DNA from: Oscheius tipulae
Lineage: Eukaryota > Nematoda > Chromadorea > Rhabditida > Rhabditidae
Direction of reading: 5' to 3'
Assembly: GCA_037178975.1 (NCBI GenBank)
Contig: JASJZH010000003.1
Span: forward strand, 7,068,001-7,132,000
Length of the DNA stretch: 64,000 bases
The notes below the pieces were generated by a model. That model saw only the letters and a program-made list of their open reading frames with translations, ran no database searches and was not told where the DNA came from. A program made the translations under genes and the position numbers. This document shows, piece after piece, positions 1 to 13,392 of the stretch (positions within the stretch are counted from its first letter, which is position 1; every line of letters begins with the position of its first letter).

Positions 1-496
1 TATTTTTAATGCTTCAGGAGGTTCTTTTACACGCTGTATACAATAAAGTTAGATTCTCTGAAAATGAGTGAATTATGTCAGAAAAACCGATTTTAGACGA
101 ATTTCTACGAGCGAAACGAGGCCTGCCGAACTATTATCGTACTTTTCTCTCCTTTGTGGTATTTTTATGCTAAAATTTAACGACAAAATGCGCCGGAGGC
201 CAGACGGTACAGGCTGATTGTTCTTTGGGCATTCAATTGTTTAGAAATTGCAAAAGAAAGACTGGTTTCACGAAAAAAATGACCGGGTTATAACCTGTCA
301 TTTTGGCCAGGCGATTTGCTTTTCCAAATGTTGGTTCGAAATTTAAACGAACTTTCCACATAGACTCGGTCTTACCGCGATAACCCTCCCACTCGAGTCT
401 CCACTCCTTGGGTGTTCAAAATTTACATCACTTCCTCTCTTTCCGCTCCGTTATGCCTTTTTTAATTTCCACAAAATGGCATGGTTTCAGGTAAAA
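1..496. other. Upstream intergenic region of the C1QBP gene
   Basis: No coding exon is recognisable. The stretch is AT-rich, and ends with a tttcag acceptor-like motif just before the start codon of the next gene, consistent with a trans-splice acceptor. Confidence 0.5.
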
Positions 497-1655
497 ATGA
501 AGGCTATTTCCCTGTGCAGCCTTGCTACTCGCGCCATGATGCGCTCGGCCCCGATTGCTGCTCGTCAAATGCAGCACCGTTGTCTTGCCACTACCCAAAG
601 AGGTTTGTTTTTTTTACTTCTGTTGTCAAGAAAACGTAAATTTTAGCTCTTTCCATAAACACGGAGCTGGCACAGGCTCTCGGACGGGAAATCCAGGCCG
701 AGCAGCAGCTTTCCCAGGACAATTTGGGCGGCTCGTCCGCTCCCGCCATCCCCGGCTTCCAGATTGCCACCAACCAGTCGGAGGTCCGTCTCACCAAGCA
801 GCATGGAGCCGAAAGGTTGGATTTTCTCTTCTTCTTTTTTTTTTGATACGTGCACCGTCGTTGCAATGGAGAAAAAAATACAATTTACAGCATTCTCGTC
901 GTCTTCAACGTCAGCCACAGTGTGGACATGGATGAGGCCAGCGAAGAGGAGTTCCAGCAGCCCGAGGCCGCTCCGGTCCCTGTGGCCCTTCCCCCTTTCA
1001 CCATCGAAATCACGAAGAGCGGCCAGCGTCTCTGCTTCCAGATGGATCTGGTCGAGAGCCACGATGCTCAAGGAGAATGTAAGACTTCAGCGTTTATTTT
1101 CATCATTTCTTGACCAAGAGTTCCCTTGAGTGATTTGGGTTCGATTCCGGTTGATTTTTTGGCCATACAACCTATAGCCTAGTTGGTTAAATAGTCGAAT
1201 TGCAGTTCAGACAGACAACCCGTTTTCGATCCTCAACTGATGTTTCCTTTTTTTAGCCATTCAAAATTGCAACTCTTGATCTAAAAGTGATGAAGATGTC
1301 ATAGAGTCTGTTCTCCCTAATTTGACTATTTTTTGAATTTGTATTTTGCCATTTTTCAGACGACTTCCGTGTGGAAGAGTTCTACATCGCTCCGGCCGTC
1401 CAGAATTCCAATGAGGATGTTCCCTCCGAAATCTACGCCAGCAGCGGAAAATACATTGACCCCGTATGTCTTCTTCTGCCTTTTTCACTAAAAAAATCAT
1501 TTCAGGATCTCCACGAGCTGCTCTTCGTGCGCTACCTGGAAGAGCGCGGTTTTGATGCCCAGTTCTGCAAAAGTCTTGTCGCCTACGCCACTCACTACGA
1601 GCATTCTCAATACGTCGGTCTTCTCAACAAAATCAAAGCCTTTGTCGGCAACTAA
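497..1655 (+). CDS. C1QBP: Mitochondrial p32/C1QBP (MAM33 family) protein
   Basis: Five exons (497-602, 647-815, 891-1078, 1360-1463, 1506-1655) join in frame to 238 aa. The first ~35 residues are basic and Ser/Ala/Arg-rich (MKAISLCSLATRAMMRSAP), as in a mitochondrial targeting peptide. The body has the acidic p32 segment (DMDEASEEEFQQPEA) and ends with the family C-terminus (LHELLFVRYLEERGFD, then LLNKIKAFVGN). The p32 family forms doughnut-shaped acidic trimers in the mitochondrial matrix and supports mitochondrial translation and oxidative phosphorylation. The start was chosen because it opens the targeting peptide and follows a tttcag acceptor by 6 nt. Length is slightly below human C1QBP. 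Intron 3 (281 bp) is longer than the others and holds a tRNA-like relic. Confidence 0.93.
1177..1242 (+). repeat. tRNA-derived SINE relic in C1QBP intron 3
   Basis: The sequence has an A-box-like TAGCCTAGTTGGTTAA and, about 45 nt later, a B-box-like ttttcgatcctc. The spacing is tRNA-like but no clean acceptor stem is visible, so it is read as a tRNA-derived SINE head or a tRNA pseudogene. Confidence 0.45.
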
Positions 1656-4600
1656 GCCTCTCCCCTTCCCATCTTTTTGACGATTGTCAACCCCTCCCAC
1701 ATTGCCTCGTTTTTGCTAGAAATTTAGTTTAGGTTGTTGACTTTTTAGCTTGTCTACTCCATGTTTTGTCTTTGGTTATTGTTGGATTGTTGACCCGCCT
1801 CCACTTTTACAGACTGAAACCTTTTTTCGAATCTTCGTTTTTATTTAATTCGATGATAAGCATTGAACAGATCGAACAGTTGGAATCGAGAGCCTAGAGG
1901 AAACTGGCAGACGACCGCAATGAAAACCTCAGTACGCGACATCAAAACGCGTGCTGTATAGACGTTGGTAAAAAAAAAGTAGTCCACAGTCCCTCGGACT
2001 GGTGTAATCTATTAACACTGCAAGAAAGACATCGTCGGGGTTGGCCACGAGAGTTGTTGACACAATCTGTGTTCACCCAGGCAGTGTAGCGAACAGTTCG
2101 TAGTCCAAGAATGCAAAGCTCTCTCTGTTGCATTGATATTCGAGCCGAAAAAAACTGCCTCGTAATTCCAGCTTCCTGACCGCAATGTCTGAAAAATTAT
2201 AACCTTGTGTCTTTTATAAGGACTCTCTACGGACAAGAAGAAGCTGAGATCCTCAAGGCGATTAACAGGTAGGCCACCTCCTTTGTCTGTATTACAGAGG
2301 GTTCGGAAAATGTCAGGTAGATAAGAGGAGACAGACAGAGAACATGAACACAAACCTTCGCAAAGACTGCTAGACGGTCTCTGTCAGTTGTTTATACAAA
2401 AAAGGCACTGGTAGATGTAGAGAGCGCCTATATCGTGCAAGAATACTTTTCATGTACACAGCTTTCCTGTAGATGTTCCAAATAACATCTAGTTGGGACA
2501 CAAGAGAGCTTTTCTTTTTTATGAACTATTTGTCACTGAGCTGTATTTTACTGTCTCCTTTGAGTAGTAACACTGGTCTTACTTTGGAAAGATGCACATC
2601 GCTGTCAGTTCAAAACTCCTCCGAGGACATTACAGACAATCGGAGCGGGAGTCAGTTCACAGTAAATCCCACTTTAAAATTTCGATTGACCTCCTTTTCT
2701 CAAGCTTTGTTTAGAAATCGATGAGACCTATGAACATTTTATTCAAATATACTCTGAGATACTACGAATTGAGCCAATTAAAGCCTTCTCGTGTCGGACA
2801 CAAATACCCATGAAGCGTTTGGAGCAGACTGCCTGCTCTTCAACTTCAAGACAGGCACGGAGTCGAGTCTCTCCATAGACAGTATCGAGAAAGTGGGCCT
2901 TCCTTGTAGATACACTTCGTCCCGTATCTACTCGGCTGAGACATTTGTAGAAGCTAAAGGTCACTGTCGCTGTCTCTCAGAGAACTCGAACTGACTTGAT
3001 CTCACATTTACAGTAGTACAGTGGGTAGTTCTGCTTGTTCTCGAGGCCATACTTCGTAGCTCCGAGTTCAATGTGGATTGGACAGCTCAAGTGCTGAAGA
3101 CAGCACTTTTTTATGGAACTGTGGGCTCCGTGGGCTGTGCGGCAGTAGTCTTTTGGGTGATGTGAGCCTGGAAAAGGAGGATGACAGTGACCCGTTTCAC
3201 TTTTTGCTCTCTCTCTCTGCCTCGCGCAAAAGGAATGTCTGGTACCTGTAACGGAAGCGCCATAAAAAGTCTTCGTATTGTGAATAACTGCCGAAACTGA
3301 TGAAATATGTGTGGAAGCCACTCACCGTAACCGATATCTAGGAGGAAGACTAGAGACAGTGACAGAGACAGCGCTGCTCTCATGACGGCATCCAGCCACT
3401 GTTCACCCAACTTCGTCTGAAAGAAATTGGAGCTTATTTGAGAGGCAGACAGAGACTGAAAATTAGGTGAATCGGATAACACTAGATTGAAGAAGAGACA
3501 GATATCAAAATACAGGACATCAAACTTAGCTTCTGATGTACTTGATGGAAAGAGTCAAGAGAGTCAGTAGAAGAAAAACGATAAAATCTCAAGGAAACGG
3601 GAGATTAAGCCAGGCCAAAACTTTATTTAGATCGAGAGATACTGGGATGATCGAATGAGTGGAGACCGAAAGAAAGGACAGAACGAATACAAACGAACGA
3701 ATACAGTGACACGAAGAGAGACATTGACAAGGTTAGAGAGAGTGAGTGACAGGAAGACAGGAATATTATCAGTTACAGAGAGTCAGTGACAGAGTCGTAG
3801 ATTTAAAATAAGAGATTTCGGTTTATGGGTGTAGAAAACGAACTAGATCATCTTTGATTCGTGATAGAGACAAAGTGACAGCGGCTGACAGAGTGGAAGT
3901 CGCTGTGACATTTCAGATCGAGCAGTCAACAGACCAAGAGATATGATAAGTGGGAGAGACAAATACAGAGAAACAGCGAGGGCAGAGGGGTTCAGAATGT
4001 TCGTCGGAACGGAAATGTGCTTCGGAAATGAGTCAGTAAGATTCACAGTCTATTTGACTCATCTAGTTCAAACTCGCAATCCTTCCCAAACAAAAATGGT
4101 CTGATTCCCGCGAAAAAAACCTAATCAGACCATATTACGATCCCCGTATTAGAAAGCCCAAACGTGGCAAATTGTCCCACACACAAAAAAGAAACACTTG
4201 TGGTGGGTAAGACTGCGCCGTGACACAGTCGCGGGTGTAGGTGATGAATGACGGATCCTTCTTCCCCCTGTGAGACGGAAAATCTTGTGATAACGTTTGT
4301 TCTGACACCGCTATCGGTTTAGGGGTCTGAAAAGAAGGGGACAGGTTTTGACAAAAAAATGGGTAGAATGGTTGAATGACAGTTAGGGAGAGGAGAGACC
4401 AAGCTGACAATGAGTCAGATGTCATGGGAGCCAAGAAGAGAGATGACTGGGTGGGTAAACAAGGCCTGTAACAGCCACCTCGAATTTACACTTTCTCTAT
4501 GTAACTATTTCATTGTTGATTCTTAGATGATCTGAAATACTGTGTCTGTTTCTAACACCCGTTCTCTTTCTACCAAGGAAAGAGATAACTGGACAGCTCC

Positions 4601-5308
4601 TTCGGTTCCGAAGCTTCTAGCTTTCCTTCATTCTTGATCCTGGAACCGTACTTCTCCCAGATCTGCTGCTACCACATTTGTCAGTCTAGCTTTCGGGTAC
4701 CTTCAAACGTCTCCTTACTTATCTGTCACGTTGTCTCTTTCGTTACGGTCAGTCGCTGTCCTGGACTGTATTTTCATCTGTCCCTGTACTATACTGTTTC
4801 CTTCCGCTTTTTGTCAATCTGTCTCTTATCCCAGCTGCTATGTCACTGTCCATTTCTGTCTTTCTCCCTCTGCAGAAGCCGGCGATTGGAGGACGATTTC
4901 AGTTGGTGATGAATCTGAAATTGAACAGCATTTGGGTTCAAACAACAGTAGCCGGCATATAGTTTCAGAGCCGTGTAACTCTCTATAATTTCATGTTTCT
5001 TATATTTCAGGGCATCTTTTTCTATTTGCTTCCGCAGTCGTTTTCCTGGCAAAATTTCCTTGTTTGAAGCAATTTAATGTCTAGCTACCCAAAAAGCCTG
5101 GCTGGAAATAAGGGAAAATCTCCTCAATCAGAAGAAGAATAGAAATGCCGTGAGTTCTTACTATATTTTATAATCATAAATAACGGGTTACGGTAGTGTT
5201 CAAACGTGAAAATTTCACCATTTTTCATCACAAAAACCGGTCAATGTGATTTTTCTTCTTATTTTAACTATTCACGCAAAATGGTTTTCAAAATTATTTT
5301 CAGTCAAA
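1656..5308. other. Gene-free region rich in GACAG/CTGTC motifs
   Basis: No ORF here shows domain similarity or exon-intron structure. From about 2330 to 4000 the + strand carries dense non-tandem runs of gagacag, gtgacag and agagaga. From about 4500 to 4870 the complementary ctgtc/tctct motif dominates. These look like simple dispersed repeats rather than coding sequence. Confidence 0.5.
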
Positions 5309-6182
5309 ATGGATCCTCCAACGGACGAGGCTTTTACTGATATTGAAGAAAAAGCTAAACTTTATCCTATCGAATACGGCAATCCGAATCTTTCTGATGT
5401 TACTCTATCGGTCAATGAAGGCGAATGTGTACAGGAATTCAAGGCAAACAAGACGATTTTGGCTAACAGGTCCGATGTCTTCGAAAAGATGTTTTTCGGA
5501 GGATTCAAAGAGGTTTTCTGCGTTTTTTTGTTGGAGAAACAAAAGGGTTTAGGCTAATGAAAATCGTGTCGAAATTAAAGAGGTCTCCATCGTCACTTTC
5601 ATAAGACTTTTGGACGTTATCTATGAGGGAAAACCGCTTGACCTCTTTATGGTATTCAAATGCCAGAATTTGACTGAAATGGTATTTTACCCGAATTTAG
5701 AACACAATCTTTTTGAGGTTACCACAGACTGGGGAAGTAGTGTAGCTGTTCGCCACTGTTCGACGGATGCTGGAGATGCCGAGGTCATTCATGGTTCGTA
5801 TCTCGTCTTTTTTCTCAAAAAGTGTTTAGATTTCTGGCGGTACGTCACAGAATTGGTAGCCGTTGCTGATCGATTCAACGTTGAAAGATCAGTTATGGAC
5901 TGCTTCCAGGCGGCCATTTCCAATAACTACTGCGGATGCCCAAACTGTTTCTTCTGCCTCAATCTGTTCATGTTCTCTCGTGCCTACAGTCTGGATTACG
6001 GCTGCTGTTGGGTAAGTTGTGGTAATAGTTCTGTCTACTGTATTGTTTTTCAGACTATATTCTCGAAGGATAACCTCATGAAGTGGGAATCGTTCATGGA
6101 GGATTTCCCTGACGAGCTGGCAAAAGCAAGCAGCTGCCATAATATGACCGAAACATTCGATTTAGCAGCTCGCTTCATCTAA
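5309..6182 (+). CDS. BTB/POZ domain protein
   Basis: The start follows ttttcag by 5 nt. Exon 1 (5309-5512) reads MDPPTDEAFTDIEEK and then the BTB core: NLSDVTLSVNE, FKANKTILANRSDVFEKMF. A 40 bp intron leads to a second exon from 5553 with the later BTB helices (IRLLDVIYEGKPL). A later exon carries ELVAVADRFNVE and a C-terminal extension ending with LAARFI. The BTB fold mediates dimerisation and often recruits substrates to Cullin-3 ligases; no MATH or Kelch partner domain is visible. Exon boundaries between about 5652 and 5840 are uncertain. The downstream region 6414-6680 holds a decayed copy of the same domain. Confidence 0.75.
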
Positions 6183-6413
6183 ATATCTTATTTCTGTCGT
6201 TGGAAATGCATTTATCTCGATTCTGCTCATTTTTCTCTGCGAAAAGGTGTAGAACTGTCAATATCTCTACCCTTAATTATCATAGACGAGCACCCCGATT
6301 TCTCTCTTCATCATTCTGCAATTTCCACCATTTCCTTGTCCCCCTCTCTTTAAATTGCGTATTTCAGTCATCCTATCAAAAACGAGATTAAATCTGAAGT
6401 AGTTTAACTTTAA

Positions 6414-6690
6414 ACTTTGACCATATCCAATTCGGTGACCCGGCACTTTCCGACGTCATTCTCAGTCAACGAAGACGTTAAGGAGCAGAATTTCAGGGCT
6501 TACAAGCATATCCTCGTTAACGGATCCGACTTTTTCCAGTGGATGTTTTGCGAAAACGTTTGCTCTTTATTCTTCTAACAAAAAATACGACTATTAGACC
6601 AAGGATTGCTACGAAATTATAGCTCTCGCCAAAATCACTTTCGAAAATCGAGACCCGCGATAGTCTTGCAACGAACTCCCCGCGCGAAGT
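6414..6690 (+). pseudogene. Decayed tandem copy of the BTB gene
   Basis: The sequence reads FGDPALSDVIL, then after a one-base shift SVNEDVKEQNFRAYKHILV and NGSDFFQWMF. This parallels the BTB core of the gene just upstream (YGNPNLSDVTLSVNE). The frame break after DVIL runs directly into a stop, no start codon is seen, and the C-terminal half is missing. It is inferred to be a dead tandem duplicate. Confidence 0.7.
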
Positions 6691-6951
6691 TCCGGCGGGA
6701 TTTCAAATGAAAGTTTTGATTCCTGAATTGCCTCCGACTTTGATTTCAATCTTTTGTCTTGATGTTTTCAGTATTTTCTGTTTATTACGTAATTACTACT
6801 TGTCACAATTCGCCTTTCGATGCTGTAGAAAAAGAAGAGACAAAATCAGCATAAATTTATTCACCATCTCTCCTCCTCCGAGGATGGAGCGTCATAATTA
6901 TAGTCGACCAAATCACAAACAATAGCATCATCTTTAACTATAAAATCTTGC

Positions 6952-7263
6952 TCAACAACTAACATGGTTGTAGAAGGACTTTTTGAGGGCGTCGTCCATT
7001 TCGTGGATGTATTTGACTGCGTTATCCTCAAAGTCTCGAAGCCGGTCCGTTGTCTTTGCGTTTCTTGCCAGTTTTGCCTTTAGCCATCCCCATGTATATT
7101 CGATAGCTTTCAAAGAGCAGTGATAGGGCGGTAACTTGACTATTCTCACTCCGTGCTTTGCAGCAATGACGTCGTCTTTGTACTTCTTTACGGCATTGCG
7201 ACCGCTTCGAATAGCTAAATAGTCATGCAAATCTTCCAATAACTGCTTTTGTAACAGGGCGAG
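6952..7263 (-). pseudogene. C-terminal fragment of a Tc1/mariner-like (DDE_3) transposase
   Basis: The minus-strand frame carries VRIVKLPPYHCSLKAIEYTW, which matches the LPPYHCELNPIE signature around the third catalytic acidic residue of Tc1/mariner or IS630-like transposases. It is followed by a basic helix (WLKAKLARNAK). The frame runs back only to about 7263 before a stop. No N-terminal DNA-binding part and no terminal repeats are recognisable. In the signature the expected N-P before I-E is replaced by K-A, consistent with decay or divergence. Confidence 0.7.
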
Positions 7264-9007
7264 CGACTTATCCCCGCTTTAGCATCCTAAAAGATTCACA
7301 AATCAGCTGTGGAAATCTTACGCGGAGGACTTTAAAGAAGCCTCATTGTCAGTTCATTATTACATATTAACGCATCAAATGAATTCCATCTAATACTGTT
7401 GCACATGTATTTACGTTGTTATCTGCCCAAAAAGTGGCAGTGAATTGCTATCCTAGACCTAGTCATTCCCTGTTTGGTTCGAACCACTTGCTCCTCTTTA
7501 CCCGCAGGTTTCAACACAAAACCGAAGAAAAAAGAGACTACGTTTTTTTTTGCTTGTCGAACAATGGAGAGTAGACAGGCTGTGAACATCGTCGAGATTC
7601 AGCAGGGTGGAGATCATTCTCTTCAGAGGCTCGTGTAGTTGACGAGGCCATGAGATCATGAGAAAGAGCATCCAGACACGGTGAAAAACTAGTCATATCT
7701 TTTCAGCCTGAGCGCTAATTCCGTCTTCTCCAGCCGCTCTTCTAGGGGTACAGTCGGTTCGTTCGACGAGAACCTGCAAATTTCGGGAGTTACTTTAGAA
7801 GAATTAATAATAGTTTTAGCGGAGTTACAAAGTTCCAAGCAGTAGGTTAGAGCGAAATTCTCACATACGCGACGACAAAACCTATCAGGCTCTCACAAAG
7901 TGGTTTCAAAAGTTTCTCTCAGTTTGTGCAGAAAAAGAAACAACCTACTTGTTTCCTATTGCACTGGACCGTTTCGGCTATCTTCTTCATCCTAATGTTC
8001 TGTGCTCTGGCTACACGCTCAATCTTCATCTACTGCACCCAGACGTCTCCTTCGCTCTGGAATTACTTGGATCAAAGAATTCAAAAAAGCAGTTTCCCTG
8101 GTAGAGTTACTCGATCCAGGAGAGTAACGTCTTCTGATCACAGAGTGTTGTGCCATTGGCCAAAGTCTAATTTACAGTTTTTACTTTTAAGGGTACTAGA
8201 GAATAAGGAGTAACAGAAGTTCTGTTTGGGAGAGAAACCGTTCAGAAACTGAGAAAAAGGTCTAGATTTCTTAGGAACTTTGAACAAGAGACTCTATCTC
8301 ATCTTTCGAGTACAATCTCTTGGGGATAAGGGTAGAAAATACTTCATTTTAGGTTCAGGAACCATGCCACTGTCACTAACCTTCATTTCCGGTAGTTTTT
8401 CTCAAGGAACCGCTCATCCCATGACAGGGAAATACTCTAGAGGACTGAGGTGTTTTGGGTCTCGTCATGATTTTATACAGTATCTGATTCGGACAAGCGA
8501 GTATAGGATTTGCGCGTTTTGTTTTTCATTTTTCTTTCGTCTACAGCCGCTTTCCCTGCCACTTTTTCCAACTTTTATGATGGAAAAGCATGTTCTAAGT
8601 TCACAAAATTCTGTTGGCAACGATTCGGAGCGGTAGCAGCTAAAAATTCGGCTGTAGGAGGATCTTTCTGTGATTTTTCTGCCTGTTTTCCGTCTCAGCA
8701 CCATTTTTCACTGTTTTCTGATCTTGTAACGTTGGAAACGTGCTGTTCTGCCGTCGAAACCGTGTTCAAATGCTAAGCTTTCGCCAGAAACCCCAATTTC
8801 GCCATTTCTCTATTTCTATCGACAACAGTGGACGAAGGTATCCGCGCTTCATTGCCAAACACTTCATCTGCTCACTCACATTCGCCAGTTAAACGGTTTT
8901 TAAATCGCTCTCCTTCGAAAACCTTGTTTTCTAGCTTTTACCTGTTACTTTGCTCCTTTTTACTCCTTTTCTCCAAACTATATCAATTTATAAGCTTCAG
9001 AGCAATC
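7264..9007. other. Intergenic region upstream of RPB2
   Basis: No supported gene. A 24-codon frame starting at 7564 and several short frames near 7926-8776 lack domain signatures and convincing splice contexts. The last bases (cttcag before 9002) form a splice acceptor for the RPB2 start. Confidence 0.45.
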
Positions 9008-12000
9008 ATGTACGACGATGACGAAGACATGCCCTATGAGGAGGAGAGCGTGGATATCAGCTCGGATCAATGGCAGGTATTTCCATTTTTCATTTACTAA
9101 AACTGAACAAATGTTCTTAGGAGGCTTGTTGGGTCGTGATCAGCGCCTATTTCGACGAGAAGGGTCTCGTGCGACAGCAATTGGATTCTTTCGACGAATT
9201 CATCCAAATGAACGTGCAGCGCATTATCGAAGAGTCGCCTCCCGTCGAGCTTCAGACCGAGGTGCAGCACTTCTCCGGCGACGTCGAGAATCCCACGAAG
9301 TTCTCAATCAAATTCGATCAGATCTACCTCTCAAAGCCGACACATTGGGAGAAGGACGGAGCCCCGACACCAATGATGCCGAATGAGGTATGCTTCTTTC
9401 TCTGTTTGCGTCTAATTCCTCTGTTCTAGGCCCGTCTCCGAAATCTCACATACTCTTCGCCACTCTACGTGGACATTACGAAGCAGGTCACGAGGTCCGG
9501 AGAGGCCATGGCTGAGAAAAAATACCCGAAAGTCTTCGTCGGGAAGATTCCCATCATGCTCAGGTGCGTTTCTACTCCAATTCCCTGTCGACTGGCTGCT
9601 ATATAGTCTTAGCAGCTCTGTCAGGCTTTCAAAATGTCCCAGCATCCCTATCAGACTCAATATATCACCAGAATGTTCAAACTCATGGTTTGTCTTCCAG
9701 ATCCTCGTACTGCATGCTCTCGAACATGAGTGATCGTGACCTGACCGAGCTGAACGAGTGCCCACTGGACCCGGGAGGTTATTTCATCATCAACGGCTCC
9801 GAGAAGGTTCTGATCGCCCAGGAAAAGATGGCCACCAATACAGTCTACGTGTTTTCGATGAAGGACGGCAAGTATGCCTTCAAGGCCGAGTGCCGCTCCT
9901 GTCTCGAGAACTCCAGTCGCCCCACCTCGACAATGTGGGTGAATATGATGTCGCGAGGAGGAGGTGCCGGAAACAAGAAGTCGGCCATGGGACAGAGAAT
10001 AATCACCATTCTGCCATACATCAAGCAGGTACGTCTCGTTTCCCTGGCATGTTTTTCACGACACAATGTTCAGGAAATCCCTGTCATGATCGTTTTCCGC
10101 GCCTTGGGCTTCGTCTCGGATCGCGACATCCTGGAGCACATCATCTACGATTTCGACGATCCGGAAATGATGGAGATGGTCAAGCCGTCCCTTGACGAGG
10201 CCTTCGTCATCCAGGAGCAGAGCGTCGCCTTGAATTTCATCGGCGCCCGTGGAGCCAAGCCCGGAGTCACGAAAGAGCAGCGAATCAAGTACGCGAGAGA
10301 AATTTTACAGAAGGAGCTGCTACCCCACGTCGGTTCCTCCGATTTCTGCGAGACGAAGAAGGCTGTTAGTTACTCTGTTCCTGCTCTAATCAATGCACAA
10401 TATTCCAGTATTTCATCGGCTACATGGTTCACAGACTGCTCCTGGCTGCATTGGGCCGACGCGAACTCGACGATCGTGACCACATTGGAAACAAGCGTCT
10501 CGACTTGGCCGGACCACTGCTGGCATTCCTCTTCAGAGCTCTGTTCAGAAATCTGCTCAAAGAGGTTCGTACTTTCAGCAATCCACTTGTAAATTTCCTA
10601 TTTACAGATGCGCCTCGTGGCCCAGAAATACATCAACAAGCAGGGTGACTTCTCGCTGGAGACCTGTCTCAAGACGTCGACGATCACCAGAGGACTGTCC
10701 TACTCCTTGGCCACCGGAAATTGGGGAGATCAGAAGAAGGCCCATCAGTCGCGAGCCGGAGTCTCACAAGTTCTCAACCGACTGACGTACACCGCCACCT
10801 TGTCCCATCTGCGCCGTGCCAACTCCCCCATAGGACGTGAGGGAAAGCTCGCGAAGCCGCGTCAACTGCACAATACCCAGTGGGGAATGGTACTGTCCTT
10901 TTTACTTCCAATTATTCAACAATGCAGGTGTGCCCAGCCGAGACTCCCGAAGGACAGGCTGTCGGCCTTGTGAAGAATTTGGCCTTGATGGCCTACATCT
11001 CTGTCGGATCGCTGCCCGGCCCGATTCTCGAATTCTTAGAAGAATGGTCCATGGAAAACCTCGAAGAAGTCGCCCCATCCTCGTTGTCCGAGGCCACAAA
11101 GATCTTCGTGAACGGCAGTTGGGTCGGCGTCCATCGCGATCCCGAGCATTTGATGACCACGCTAAAGCGGCTTCGTCGACAGATGGACATCATTGTGGCC
11201 GAGGTATCCATGGTCCGTGACATTCGCGACCGCGAGATCCGCATCTACACGGACGCCGGACGAGTCTGTCGTCCCCTGCTGATCGTCGAGAACCAGAAAT
11301 TGGCCCTAAAGAAGCGTCACATCGACATGCTGAAGGACAAGGAGGCTGGCGGAGAGAGCAAGTGGTCAGATCTTGTCGGAACGGGAGTTGTCGAGCTCAT
11401 TGACGCCATGGAAGAAGGTAGGGAGTTCTTTTTTATTTTAAACTATCGTGTTCATTATACTTTCGGATTCGAGTCGGGTCCAACCGGATCTGAATGAATA
11501 TAAATAAGACACACATTGCTCAAACTAAGAGAATCGGACGTGTACCGTTGTGAAAACACCATTTTAGGGCATTTGGCTCGAGTCGAGTCGAACAAGTAGT
11601 GTTCATGCTGACTAGTTCTCCAATAATTGTGATTTGTTTAAACCAGTCACTTACTAATCATCATCTTTTCAGAGACAGTAATGCTGGCCATGTCGCCCGA
11701 AGATCTCAGGGAAGGCGGCTACTGCGACACATACACTCACTGCGAGATCCATCCGGCCATGATTCTCGGCGTCTGTGCCTCCATCATTCCGTTCCCCGAC
11801 CACAATCAGTCGCCTCGTAACACTTACCAGGTACTTATCATGGTTTTTTCTCGTAAAATGCAATTTTAGAGTGCTATGGGTAAACAGGCCATGGGCGTCT
11901 ACACGACCAACTTCCACGTCAGGATGGACACCTTGGCCCACGTGCTCTACTATCCACAGAAGCCTCTAGTGACGACTCGATCCATGGAATACCTTCGATT

Positions 12001-13392
12001 CAATGAGCTCCCGGCCGGCATCAATGCTATCGTCGCTATTCTCTCCTATTCGGGTTACAATCAAGAAGATTCGGTCATTATGAACAACTCGGCCATTGAT
12101 CGTGGTCTGTTCCGCTCCGTTTTCTATCGAAGCTACCGCGACAATGAGGCGAATAATGACGGACCCAATGAGGAGTTGATCGAGAAGCCGACCAGGGACA
12201 AGTGCTCCGGCATGCGGCACTCCATCTACGACAAGCTGGACGAGGACGGCATCATCTCCCCCGGCTCGCGTGTATCCGGCGACGACGTGATCATTGGCAA
12301 GACGGTCGCATTACCAGACGTCGAGGACGACCTGGATCAAAACAGCAAAAAGTACACGAAACGCGACTGCTCCACCTTCCTCAGAAGTTCCGAGACGGGC
12401 ATCGTCGACCAGGTTTGTTCTTCGTCTTTTCACGATAAACGAACAAATATTCAGGTCATGCTCTCCCTGAATCAGGACGGTAACAAGTTCGTGAAGATCC
12501 GCGTCCGCTCGGTCCGTCTGCCGCAGATCGGCGACAAGTTCGCCTCGCGACACGGACAGAAAGGTACTATGGGGATCATGTACCGGCAGGAGGACATGCC
12601 TTTCACCTGTGAGGGACTGACGCCGGACATTATCATCAATCCCCATGCCGTTCCCTCTCGTATGACCATCGGTCACTTGATCGAGTGTCTTCAAGGAAAG
12701 GTTCGTTTTCTTTTTTGGCCTGTAAAATCTTCAAATTTAGCTGTCAGCGAACAAGGGAGAAATCGGAGACGCGACGCCGTTTAATGATTCCGTCAATGTG
12801 CAGAAGATCAGCAGTCTATTGAACGAGTACGGCTATCATCTGCGTGGAAATGAGGTCATGTACAACGGACATACTGGCGGCAAATTGACCACACAGGTTC
12901 GTTTTTCTAGCTGGAACATACCTTATTTTCTTCTTATCCAGATCTTCTTTGGGCCGACCTACTACCAGCGTCTGAAGCACATGGTCGACGACAAGATTCA
13001 CTCCCGAGCTCGTGGCCCCGTCCAGATGATGAACAGACAGCCCATGGAGGGAAGAGCCAGGTATTTGCTTTTTTTTCAACTGTAAAATAATGAAAATCTT
13101 CAGAGACGGAGGTCTGCGCTTCGGAGAGATGGAGCGCGATTGCCAGATCTCACACGGAGCCGCGCAATTCCTCCGTGAGCGCCTTTTTGAAGTCAGCGAC
13201 CCGTACCATGTCTACGTCTGCAACAATTGTGGTCTCGTCGTCGTCGCCAATCTGCGGACGAACAGCTTCGAGTGCAAGGCCTGCCGCAATAAGACTCAAG
13301 TCAGCGCCGTGAGGATTCCGTACGCCTGTAAGCTCCTCTTCCAGGAGCTTATGTCCATGAGCATCGCACCTCGCCTCATGGTCAATCCCTAA
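9008..13392 (+). CDS. POLR2B: DNA-directed RNA polymerase II second-largest subunit RPB2
   Basis: Fourteen exons join in frame to 1175 aa, virtually the length of human POLR2B (1174). The N-terminus reads [12 protein letters not shown], then [20 protein letters not shown]. Diagnostic motifs are in order: [19 protein letters not shown] (lobe), [24 protein letters not shown] (active-site region), [15 protein letters not shown] (hybrid binding), and the C-terminal Zn clamp CNNCGLVV...CKACRNK. RPB2 with RPB1 forms the catalytic centre that makes mRNA. Most introns are 40-80 bp, except 11418-11672 (255 bp) and 9564-9700. The start lies 6 nt after a cttcag acceptor. Codon use is C-rich at third positions, as expected of a strongly expressed gene. 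Confidence 0.98.

Noticed and set aside
3340-3790. piRNA gene cluster with Ruby motifs
   Set aside because: The frequent motif is GACAG/CTGTC, not the CTGTTTCA element followed at fixed distance by a start site, so this is not supported.
7564-7638. Short coding exon (MESRQAVNIVEIQ...)
   Set aside because: It is only 24 codons, with no donor leading to a matching downstream exon and no recognised family.
11460-11672. Separate gene inside the long RPB2 intron
   Set aside because: No frame longer than a few dozen codons with coding character; the flanking exons join cleanly in frame.
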